Shown: positions 1-5,566 of the stretch, piece by piece | Numbering within the stretch: position 1 is the first letter of the stretch | Layout of the letters: every line of letters starts with the position of its first letter | NCBI GenBank assembly: GCA_013214445.1 | Contig: JABSPG010000094.1 | Span: 4,578 to 10,962, forward strand | Length of the DNA: 6,385 nt | Reading direction: 5' to 3' | Source of the DNA: Ekhidna sp. | GTDB lineage: Bacteria > Bacteroidota > Bacteroidia > Cytophagales > Cyclobacteriaceae | Notes under the pieces: generated by a model | Databases searched by the model: none | What the model saw: only the letters and a program-made list of their open reading frames with translations | Told to the model about the DNA's origin: nothing | Translations under genes and position numbers: made by a program

Positions 1-690
1 GCCGCTTGGAGAGAGGTCCGTGACAACAGAGATTTTGATAAAGTACTAGACATGGTCAAAACCGTGAACAGCATGGACATGGAAGTTTGCTGTACGCTAG
101 GAATGGTATCAGAGGATCAAGCGAAAAAGCTCGCTGATGCTGGATTATATGCCTACAACCATAACATTGATACGTCAGAGGCCTACTATGATGACATCAT
201 CTCAACCAGAGAATATGACGATCGACTAAAGACCATTGAAAATGTAAGAAAGGCGAAAATTACTGTTTGCTCTGGCGGAATCATTGGCATGGGTGAATCT
301 GCTGAAGATCGTATGGGTATGCTGCTAACCTTGGCCAACATGGAAGTGCATCCCGAGTCAGTACCTGTAAATGCGCTAGTGCCTGTAGAAGGCACACCAC
401 TGGCAGAGCAACCAAGAGTAGCCGCTCATGAACTGATCAGAATGATTGCCACTGCACGTTTAGTCATGCCTGCATCGGTGGTAAGACTTTCTGCCGGTAG
501 AGAAGGCATGAGCCTTACTGAGCAAGCGCTTTGCTTTATGGCTGGTGCAAACTCAATATTTGCAGGAGATAAGCTTTTAACCACACCAAACCCAGATTTC
601 AACGACGACAAAGAAATGTTCGATCTACTAGGGCTGTCTCCAAGAGAGGCTTTCAAGTATGAAAAGAAGACCGAAGAAGTAGAAGCTTAA
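1..690 (+). CDS. bioB: Biotin synthase BioB, C-terminal part (5' end outside window)
   Basis: Radical SAM enzyme that inserts sulfur into dethiobiotin to make biotin, the last step of the pathway, in the cytoplasm. The reading frame is open from base 1 and begins AAWRE, the segment just after the E. coli Cys97 region; 229 residues are visible and roughly 100 are missing. The CxxxCxxC loop for the 4Fe-4S cluster and the Cys97 equivalent therefore lie upstream and cannot be checked. The other ligands of the 2Fe-2S cluster are present: Cys30 (in EVCCTLG, E. coli Cys128), Cys90 (in TVCSGG, Cys188) and Arg162 (in VVRLSAGRE, Arg260). The three align with constant spacing, so there are no gaps between them. 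FMAGANSIFAGDKLLTTPNP near the end is a family signature. An ATG at base 52 is internal, not the start. It is followed after 32 bases by a small unknown gene and then bioF and bioD, probably as one transcript. Identification is near certain. Confidence 0.97.
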   Translation, partial: AAWREVRDNRDFDKVLDMVKTVNSMDMEVCCTLGMVSEDQAKKLADAGLYAYNHNIDTSEAYYDDIISTREYDDRLKTIENVRKAKITVCSGGIIGMGESAEDRMGMLLTLANMEVHPESVPVNALVPVEGTPLAEQPRVAAHELIRMIATARLVMPASVVRLSAGREGMSLTEQALCFMAGANSIFAGDKLLTTPNPDFNDDKEMFDLLGLSPREAFKYEKKTEEVEA

Positions 691-722
691 TAACCTTTAT
701 CTTACTAATTCGAATAATAAAT

Positions 723-926
723 ATGAGTGTAGAAGAGCTTAATAAAAAAGTAGAGCGATTACGAATGGTCACAGATGCAAAAATGAAATACTTGCGAGAC
801 CATAGTAAACTACTAGATCAAGCATTTGAAGAACTAAAAGAGGTGACGGAAGACGAACTCGATATCATTCACGATAAAATAGAAGAACTTAATAAAAGAA
901 TGGATGTCAATGGGTTATCAAAATAA
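723..926 (+). CDS. Small helical (coiled-coil) protein of unknown function between bioB and bioF
   Basis: I do not recognise this 67-residue protein. It is highly charged, has no cysteine, no signal peptide and no membrane segment. Nearly the whole length (residues 3-60) looks helical with hydrophobic residues at heptad-like spacing, which suggests a coiled-coil dimer or a helical hairpin; a possible break is around VTEDE (residues 41-45). The ends carry a near repeat, EELNKK at residues 4-9 and EELNKR at 54-59, matched at the DNA level. The start ATG follows an A/T-rich leader without a clear Shine-Dalgarno site, as is usual in Bacteroidota. It lies 32 bases after bioB and 14 before bioF on the same strand, so it is probably co-transcribed with them. 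That position suggests a role with biotin synthesis, but this is inference only. The clean frame, ATG and tight packing favour a real gene. Confidence 0.75.
   Translation: MSVEELNKKVERLRMVTDAKMKYLRDHSKLLDQAFEELKEVTEDELDIIHDKIEELNKRMDVNGLSK
731..900 (+). repeat. Pair of 20-base imperfect direct repeats inside the small gene
   Basis: Bases 731-750 and 881-900 match at 17 of 20 positions and lie exactly 150 bases apart, in the same reading frame. They encode the matching EELNKK and EELNKR stretches at the two ends of the small helical protein. This may reflect an internal duplication or simply the same low-complexity, A-rich helical code. Confidence 0.6.
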
Positions 927-930
927 TCTT

Positions 931-940
931 TGAGCGCTCA
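931..940. repeat. Perfect 10-base palindrome TGAGCGCTCA touching the bioF start
   Basis: TGAGCGCTCA is its own reverse complement and sits in the 14-base gap between the small gene's TAA (924-926) and the GTG start of bioF at 941. It is GC-rich in an otherwise A/T-rich leader and occupies the place where a ribosome would bind. It has no loop, so it is more plausible as a DNA-protein site than as an RNA hairpin. No regulator can be named from the sequence, and chance is possible. Confidence 0.3.
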
Positions 941-2056
941 GTGAATAGCTATCAAAAAGCACTTGAAGAAAGAAAAAAGCAGCATCTGCTGAGAACGCTT
1001 CCCCTCCCTCCAGAGGGGTTTGATTTTTACTCCAACGACTATTTAGGATTTGCCCAATCTAAATCGCTACAATCAGAAATAGAAAAGGCGAATACCAGCA
1101 TTAAGAAAAATGGCTCGACAGGTTCTAGATTGTTGAGTGGCAATTCCTCCTTTGCATTGGAGGTCGAACAGCAAATTGCAGATTTTCACCAAACAGAGGC
1201 TGCAACAGTTTATCCTTCCGGATATACTGCTAACATTGGTCTTATTTCTTGTCTAGCCACGAAAGAAACTACACTAGTCTGCGACGAACTCATACATGCA
1301 AGCCTTATTGACGGGGCAAGGCTTGGGGTCTCCAGAAAAGTCAGATTTAGACATAACAGTATCGAGAGTCTGGAAGAAAAACTACAATCCATTGCAGGGC
1401 AAAAGCTCGTCATCGTGGAATCGGTTTACAGCATGGATGGAGACATTTGTCCATTGGAGCAGGTAGCTGAACTCTGTACCGCATACAATGCCATGCTGAT
1501 CGTAGACGAGGCTCATGCCATGGGCGTCTATGGAGAAAATGGAGAAGGACTAGTTCAGGAGCTGAATCTACACAATCGGGTATTAGCAAGGATAGTTACC
1601 TATGGAAAAGGACCAGGAATCCATGGTGCAGCTGTTGTTGGCCCATTGTGGCTGAAGGAATACCAGGTCAATTTTTCCCGATCACTGATCTTTTCCACTG
1701 CTCCAAATGATCATCAGTTTGCGAGTATATCAGCAATGTATACGTATTTGCCTTTTGCCTCAGCAGACAGAAATAAGCTTCACAAGATTGTAGCATATTT
1801 CATTCAAAAACGTAAGGATTCTAAATTTCAATGGGTATCCTCACCTTCGCAAATTCAATCGTTAATTGTACCAGGCAATGAGCAGGTTATTAAGCTGAGT
1901 ACCGCTTTGAGACAAGGAGGAATCAATGCATTGCCCATCCGCAAACCCAGTGTCGCTGAAGGAAGCGAACGCATTCGGTTTTGTATACATGCCTACAATA
2001 CCAATGAAGAAATCGACCTACTTTTCCGAACACTCGAAAACTATTTGATAGATTAA
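941..2056 (+). CDS. bioF: 8-amino-7-oxononanoate (KAPA) synthase BioF
   Basis: PLP enzyme of the alpha-oxoamine synthase family. It condenses a pimeloyl thioester (normally pimeloyl-ACP) with L-alanine, releasing CO2, to form KAPA, the first ring-forming precursor of biotin. At 371 residues it is slightly shorter than E. coli BioF (384). Visible motifs are FYSNDYLGF (29-37), STGSRLLSGN (59-68), YPSGYTANIG for cofactor stacking, His119 in ELIHASLIDGA, DEAHAMGVYG with Asp189 and His192, and the PLP lysine Lys223 in TYGKGPGIHGAAV. The start is GTG: the frame has an upstream stop at 893-895 and no ATG, GTG or TTG between it and 941, and the next in-frame ATG is far inside. The gene follows the small helical gene by 14 bases and precedes bioD by 9. 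A related family member (2-amino-3-ketobutyrate CoA ligase) is possible on fold alone, but the biotin context makes BioF the clear choice. Confidence 0.95.
   Translation: MNSYQKALEERKKQHLLRTLPLPPEGFDFYSNDYLGFAQSKSLQSEIEKANTSIKKNGSTGSRLLSGNSSFALEVEQQIADFHQTEAATVYPSGYTANIGLISCLATKETTLVCDELIHASLIDGARLGVSRKVRFRHNSIESLEEKLQSIAGQKLVIVESVYSMDGDICPLEQVAELCTAYNAMLIVDEAHAMGVYGENGEGLVQELNLHNRVLARIVTYGKGPGIHGAAVVGPLWLKEYQVNFSRSLIFSTAPNDHQFASISAMYTYLPFASADRNKLHKIVAYFIQKRKDSKFQWVSSPSQIQSLIVPGNEQVIKLSTALRQGGINALPIRKPSVAEGSERIRFCIHAYNTNEEIDLLFRTLENYLID
1001..1028 (+). terminator. Terminator-like hairpin and T-run inside early bioF (possible attenuator)
   Basis: CCCCTC (1001-1006) pairs perfectly with GAGGGG (1013-1018) across a 6-base CCTCCA loop, and is followed directly by TTTGATTTTT (1019-1028). 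This has the shape of a short intrinsic terminator, 60 bases into bioF, where it encodes PLPPEG at residues 21-26. A stem of six pairs is short and the T-run is interrupted, so it may be only a coding coincidence. If active while translation stalls, it would cut bioF and bioD expression relative to bioB. Confidence 0.25.
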
Positions 2057-2065
2057 GAATTCAAT

Positions 2066-2674
2066 ATGAACCAAAAAATAATAGTAGCAGGAATCAGTAC
2101 TGATACCGGTAAAACTGTGGCTTCAGCCATTCTTACCAAAGCATTACGGGCCGACTACTGGAAGCCTGTTCAGGCGGGTGATCTGGATAACACCGATTCC
2201 CATAAAGTGAAAAGATGGAACCCACAAGTAGTTATTCATCAAGAAGTCTACCGACTGAATCACCCCATGTCACCTCATGCTGCTGCTAACCTGGATGAGA
2301 TTCAAATCGATGATTCCAATATAGTCCTTCCTGAAACATCGAATAATCTGATCATTGAGCTTGCAGGTGGGCTAATGGTTCCTTTACGAACTGATTATTT
2401 AATGGTAGACTGGGTAGCCAAAAGTGGACTTCCTGTCATTCTGGTATCAAACTACTATCTCGGAAGTATCAATCACACCTTACTTTCATTATACCTACTG
2501 AAACAACGCGGAATTCCTCTACTTGGAATCATATTCAATGGTAAAAAGGTGGAATCAACTTATGACGTAGTTATGAGGAGATCAGGAGCTAAGTGTTTGT
2601 TGGAGATCGATCAGGAGGAAAGCATAAATCAAGAGGTAGTGGATAAATATGCTAGGCAAATGACCTTGGTATAG
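2066..2674 (+). CDS. bioD: Dethiobiotin synthetase BioD
   Basis: ATP-dependent enzyme that carboxylates DAPA and closes the ureido ring to give dethiobiotin, the substrate of BioB. It is a P-loop protein of 202 residues, shorter than E. coli BioD (225), mainly at the C-terminal end. The Walker A motif is GISTDTGKT (residues 9-17, Lys16 and Thr17). Other recognisable sites are Lys33 in YWKPVQAGD (the E. coli Lys37 equivalent), Asp44 in NTDS, the SPHAAA segment (69-74), and Glu98 in IELAGGLMVPL, which corresponds to the metal-binding glutamate of VEGAGG. PVILVSNYYLGSINHTL matches the substrate-site helix region, and FNGKK carries the asparagine expected near the nucleotide base. The ATG at 2066 lies 9 bases past bioF and gives the normal family N-terminus. 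The TAG stop is 10 bases from the stop of the opposing reductase gene. Confidence 0.95.
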   Translation: MNQKIIVAGISTDTGKTVASAILTKALRADYWKPVQAGDLDNTDSHKVKRWNPQVVIHQEVYRLNHPMSPHAAANLDEIQIDDSNIVLPETSNNLIIELAGGLMVPLRTDYLMVDWVAKSGLPVILVSNYYLGSINHTLLSLYLLKQRGIPLLGIIFNGKKVESTYDVVMRRSGAKCLLEIDQEESINQEVVDKYARQMTLV

Positions 2675-2684
2675 GAGCTTTGGA

Positions 2685-3704
2685 TTACCATTTAACAGCA
2701 ATCTTTCCAATCGACTTGCGGGAGGCGAGAAAATCATGTGCTTCCGCTAATTCAGAATGATGAAACTCCTTTGCAACTACAGGCGCTAAATCTCCCTTTC
2801 TTGCAAGATCAACCACTTCCTGAAAACACTGCAACGAGATATCTCGCCTGTTGTCAGTGATTCTTAGCATGTTTACTCCAACCGTAGACTTAGAATCTAC
2901 CATAAATTTTATGGGACTTATCAATCCAAATCCTAATAGGACCTTGAGTAGTTTGAAAATGTTTCCTTTTGCACTAGTCAGTTCCGCCGCTCCAAGCAGG
3001 ACCAAGCGCCCACCACTATTCAAAAGCCTGTAGTCCTTCTTCGAAGAGTTTCCACCGATTGCATTAAATGACACATCGACTTTGCCGGCAAGGCCAATTT
3101 TCTGAATCTCCTTGAAATAATCTTGTGTCCGATAGTCAATTGCATGATCCACTCCGATTGATTTGAGGAAATCAATCTTGCTTGAAGATGCGGTTCCAAT
3201 TACCGTGCAGCCTTTTCTTTTCAAGAGCTGCACCAATGCTATACCTAAACCCCCTGCCGCAGCATGTACTAAGACTCTCTCACCTTCTCCGACATGAGTC
3301 GCCTTATAAACAGAGTAATGAGCCGTCGTATACTGAGTTGCAAGTGCGCATGCTGTACCAATCGACCATTCTGCAGGGATCTGTACCACCTCAGAGGCAT
3401 CCACCAAAACATGATCGGAATAACCGCCGAAGCGTGTGAAAGCTACAACTCGATCTCCAATTTCTACTCCTTTCACCGCATTTCCAACAGCCTCGATGAT
3501 TCCCACGTTTTCATAGCCAATTACTGCAGGTAGTTTGGGGCAATCCTGATACATCCCCAATCGAGCCATAACATCTGCAAAATTTAACCCAAAACCTTCT
3601 GACTTAATCAAAACCTGGTTGTCATTGGGCACCAATGAGTCAATTTCACGCAGCTCAAACGCTTTGTTAGAGGGGCCGTTCTTTTTTAGAAAGTATGCTT
3701 TCAT
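2685..3704 (-). CDS. VAT1-like medium-chain reductase (quinone-oxidoreductase type, zinc-free)
   Basis: Probable cytosolic NAD(P)H-dependent oxidoreductase of the medium-chain dehydrogenase/reductase superfamily, closest by eye to the VAT-1 and quinone oxidoreductase branches. The substrate cannot be told. The 339 residues have a GroES-like N-terminal part (about 1-120) with LNFADVMARLGMY (40-52) and GYENVGIIEAVG (63-74), then a Rossmann domain whose cofactor loop is HAAAGGLG (147-154). Asn41 stands where zinc alcohol dehydrogenases have a catalytic cysteine, and I see no structural-zinc cysteine cluster, so it is a zinc-free member. An in-frame TAA lies seven codons before the ATG with no other start between, so the start is secure. 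It interrupts the biotin genes on the opposite strand, tail to tail with bioD (10-base gap) and head to head with bioA (133-base spacer). No biotin role is known for this family; shared promoter control with bioA is conceivable. Confidence 0.9.
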   Translation of the reverse strand: MKAYFLKKNGPSNKAFELREIDSLVPNDNQVLIKSEGFGLNFADVMARLGMYQDCPKLPAVIGYENVGIIEAVGNAVKGVEIGDRVVAFTRFGGYSDHVLVDASEVVQIPAEWSIGTACALATQYTTAHYSVYKATHVGEGERVLVHAAAGGLGIALVQLLKRKGCTVIGTASSSKIDFLKSIGVDHAIDYRTQDYFKEIQKIGLAGKVDVSFNAIGGNSSKKDYRLLNSGGRLVLLGAAELTSAKGNIFKLLKVLLGFGLISPIKFMVDSKSTVGVNMLRITDNRRDISLQCFQEVVDLARKGDLAPVVAKEFHHSELAEAHDFLASRKSIGKIAVKW

Positions 3705-3714
3705 ATCAGTATCA

Positions 3715-3729
3715 TTCCTTTGTTAGGAA
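3715..3729. repeat. Short inverted repeat upstream of the reductase gene
   Basis: TTCCT (3715-3719) and AGGAA (3725-3729) form perfect 5-base arms around TTGTT. On the minus strand the site ends 11 bases before the reductase ATG, and its AAAGGAA part could serve as a distant ribosome binding site. It might be an operator, but arms this short are expected by chance fairly often. Confidence 0.15.
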
Positions 3730-3744
3730 AATGATGCTCAAGTT

Positions 3745-3801
3745 ATGAAAACGATTGCTATTACTTTTATGAAGTTGCTTATACTGCCATTTCAACTATA
3801 A
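3745..3801 (+). CDS. Possible 18-residue hydrophobic peptide ORF upstream of bioA
   Basis: The frame ATG...TAA reads MKTIAITFMKLLILPFQL, with two lysines and an otherwise hydrophobic run that looks like a tiny membrane peptide or a signal-peptide start. It lies within the divergent spacer, ending 36 bases before the bioA ATG. It has no clear ribosome binding site, and its stop overlaps the best candidate bioA promoter (3799-3806), so a transcript from that promoter would not contain it. A second ATG at 3769 would give 10 residues. Short ORFs like this arise readily by chance in A/T-rich spacers, so I list it as a weak candidate. Confidence 0.12.
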   Translation: MKTIAITFMKLLILPFQL

Positions 3802-3806
3802 TTTTG
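3775..3806 (+). promoter_or_regulatory. Candidate Bacteroidota-type promoter for bioA
   Basis: TAATTTTG at 3799-3806 is a full match to the Bacteroidota -7 consensus TAnnTTTG, and TTG at 3775-3777 lies 21 bases before it, within the accepted spacing for the -33 element. A start of transcription around 3811-3814 would leave a leader of about 25 bases before the bioA ATG. Because the reductase gene breaks the operon on the other strand, bioA needs its own promoter, which supports this call. I found no equally good match on the minus strand for the reductase gene, and no obvious biotin-repressor operator. Confidence 0.5.
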
Positions 3807-3837
3807 ACTTAATTCCTTCTATTGAATTAAAACTACG

Positions 3838-5118
3838 ATGATCGATAAAGAAGACCTTTCGTTTGATCAAACCCACATTTGGCATCCCTATACTTCGCTG
3901 ACCAAGCCACTGCCCACCTATCCCATCAGCTCGGCCAAAGGAGTTAGGCTGATTATGGATGATGGACGAGAATTAATCGATGGAATGAGTAGCTGGTGGA
4001 CGGCCATTCACGGATATAATGTTCCAGAACTCAATGAAGCTGCCAATCATCAACTAAGCCAGATGTCTCACGTGATGTTTGGGGGCATCACTCACAAACC
4101 AGCCATTGAGCTTTGTAAGAAACTCTTAGCCATTACTCCAAATAACTTGGAAAAGGTATTTCTGGCGGACTCTGGATCAGTTTCGGTGGAAGTGGCTATG
4201 AAAATGGCTATTCAGTATCAGCATGCTAAAGGAAGTGCAAACCGAAGAAAATTCAAAACCATTCGCAATGGTTATCACGGAGACACTACTGGAGCAATGT
4301 CAGTTTGTGATCCGGAAGGGGGCATGCACCACTTATTTTCCGATTTTGTTCCGAAACATATCTTTCTGGATCAGCCAAGAAAAAGGTTTGATGAATACTA
4401 CGACGAAAAAGAGTTCCGTGAGCTTGCTCAGTTCTTCCGCTTAAATGCTGATAAATGTGCTGCATTTATTCTCGAACCGATTGTGCAGGGCGCAGGAGGT
4501 ATGTGGTTCTATTCTCCCGATTACTTGAAGAAGATCAAAGAGTTGTGCGAACAACATGATCTCCTTTTAATCGCAGACGAAATCGCCACCGGGTTTGGAA
4601 GAACAGGAAAAATGTTTGCCTGCGAACATGCCAATATATCTCCCGATATATTATGCGTAGGAAAAGCACTGACAGGTGGATATATGACCTTGGCCGCAAC
4701 ATTAACAACGGAGCATGTCGCTGATACTATTTGCCGAGGCGAAGCAGGCGTATTTATGCATGGTCCCACTTTTATGGGTAACCCATTAGCTTGCGCAATA
4801 GCGAATAGAAGTTTGGAATTGCTTACTTCCTCTCAATGGGAAGACAAAATCAAAACGATTGAACGTCAGCTCAAAAGAGAGATTCTGCCGATAGCCAATT
4901 CATTGAACGTGAAGGATACAAGAGTGCTAGGAGCAATTGGAGTGGTTGAAATGAAGGAGAACGTAGACGTACCAAAAGCTCAGAAATTCTTTGTAGAAAA
5001 TGGCGTTTGGATTAGACCATTTAGAAACCTAATCTACATCATGCCTCCATACATAATCGCTGAAGAAGAATTAAGGAAGCTGACTCACGCCATTTCAGCG
5101 TATGTTCAAAGCAGTTAA
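3838..5118 (+). CDS. bioA: Adenosylmethionine-8-amino-7-oxononanoate aminotransferase BioA (DAPA synthase)
   Basis: PLP class III aminotransferase that transfers the amino group of S-adenosylmethionine to KAPA, forming 7,8-diaminopelargonate (DAPA). At 426 residues it is full length (E. coli 429). The N-terminus WHPYTS carries Tyr18 and MSSWW carries Trp53 and Trp54, matching the substrate-pocket residues Tyr17, Trp52 and Trp53 of E. coli. Tyr146 in GYHGDT stacks on PLP, Asp247 in IADEIATGFGRTG holds the ring nitrogen, and Lys276 in GKALTGG is the Schiff-base lysine. HGPTFMGNPLACA is a family signature, and Arg393 in WIRPFRN matches Arg391, which binds the KAPA carboxylate. This set separates BioA from other class III aminotransferases and points to SAM rather than lysine as amino donor. 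It begins after a 133-base divergent spacer with its own candidate promoter and ends 2 bases from the opposing BLUF gene. Confidence 0.97.
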   Translation: MIDKEDLSFDQTHIWHPYTSLTKPLPTYPISSAKGVRLIMDDGRELIDGMSSWWTAIHGYNVPELNEAANHQLSQMSHVMFGGITHKPAIELCKKLLAITPNNLEKVFLADSGSVSVEVAMKMAIQYQHAKGSANRRKFKTIRNGYHGDTTGAMSVCDPEGGMHHLFSDFVPKHIFLDQPRKRFDEYYDEKEFRELAQFFRLNADKCAAFILEPIVQGAGGMWFYSPDYLKKIKELCEQHDLLLIADEIATGFGRTGKMFACEHANISPDILCVGKALTGGYMTLAATLTTEHVADTICRGEAGVFMHGPTFMGNPLACAIANRSLELLTSSQWEDKIKTIERQLKREILPIANSLNVKDTRVLGAIGVVEMKENVDVPKAQKFFVENGVWIRPFRNLIYIMPPYIIAEEELRKLTHAISAYVQSS

Positions 5119-5120
5119 AA

Positions 5121-5543
5121 CTACTCGAACTCCTGATGCAGCATAGCTATTCCTTTGTCATCCATCTCATTAGATCCATAGATCAATTTTTCAAGCTCCA
5201 ACAATTCCTTGCCAGCTACTTCGGTATTGAACTCTACTAGGCTAGTGTCAATATCCTTGTAGCCCATGTTCCAACTCGGAAAAACCTTCTGATCGATTGG
5301 TTCCAATAATTCCAGTTCACAATCGTAGTGCCTTGGGTCTGTTTTAATCTTATCGTACAAGGATTCGATGTATTCCTTCTTGCCTTCCAAATACTGGAAG
5401 AAACTGTTATTTGAATGTACCAATACTCCAGAAATATCCGCTTTTGGATTATGCCTTTCGCAAGCTTTCAAAATATCCTGAATATCAGCATCGGTAGTGC
5501 TTTCTGCTCTTTTACTCTTGTAAATTAAACGGTGTAGTGCCAT
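5121..5543 (-). CDS. Stand-alone BLUF-domain blue-light sensor (PixD-like short form)
   Basis: Soluble flavin photoreceptor: BLUF domains bind FAD and switch a hydrogen-bond network on blue light. The 140 residues are one BLUF domain (about 3-95) plus a short helical tail (about 96-140), with no enzyme output domain, so it should act through a partner protein. All the key residues are visible: Tyr8 in LIYKSK, Asn32 in RHNPKADISGVL, Gln50 in FFQYLEG, and Trp91 and Met93 in FPSWNMGY. As I recall the cyanobacterial PixD (Slr1694) numbering, these fall at the same positions. DPRHYDCELELLEPI matches the family strand before the tryptophan. The ATG is fixed by an in-frame stop five codons upstream (5556-5558). 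The gene converges on bioA with 2 bases between stops and lies 91 bases downstream of the desulfurase-like gene on the same strand. No PixE-like or cyclic-nucleotide partner is in view, so the output is unknown. Confidence 0.93.
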   Translation of the reverse strand: MALHRLIYKSKRAESTTDADIQDILKACERHNPKADISGVLVHSNNSFFQYLEGKKEYIESLYDKIKTDPRHYDCELELLEPIDQKVFPSWNMGYKDIDTSLVEFNTEVAGKELLELEKLIYGSNEMDDKGIAMLHQEFE

Positions 5544-5550
5544 ACGCTTT

Positions 5551-5566
5551 GTGTGTTAGTGTGTAA
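5551..5566. repeat. Two tandem 8-base GTGTGTTA-like units before the BLUF gene
   Basis: GTGTGTTA (5551-5558) is followed directly by GTGTGTAA (5559-5566), a 7 of 8 match. The pair lies 8 to 23 bases upstream of the BLUF start, reading as TTACACACTAACACAC on the coding strand. It may be simple sequence, or a leader element affecting translation or regulator binding. No Bacteroidota promoter consensus is seen nearby. Confidence 0.3.

Noticed and set aside
52..54. ATG as the start of bioB
   Set aside because: The preceding 17 codons read AAWRE... and match biotin synthase, so the gene clearly begins before the window.
186..656. Open frames on the minus strand inside bioB
   Set aside because: They lie antisense to a strongly conserved enzyme, have no recognisable motifs, and are expected by chance.
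925..932. AATCTTTG before bioF as a -7 promoter element
   Set aside because: One base off TAnnTTTG, with a start that would fall on the bioF initiation codon, and bioF is packed close behind upstream genes.
2667..2690. TGGTA...TACCA dyad across the bioD and reductase stops as a bidirectional terminator
   Set aside because: Only five pairs with a 14-base loop and no T-run on either strand.
2851..3533. Plus-strand open frames opposite the reductase gene
   Set aside because: The minus-strand frame has clear family motifs throughout; the plus-strand translations are low-quality and overlapping.
3705..3837. BirA or BioR type biotin operator in front of bioA
   Set aside because: No TTGTAAAC-like dyad or other recognised operator was found in the spacer; only four-base symmetries are present.
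5113..5122. AGTTAAAACT palindrome at the bioA stop as a terminator
   Set aside because: Four-base A/T-rich arms are too weak, and no T-run follows.
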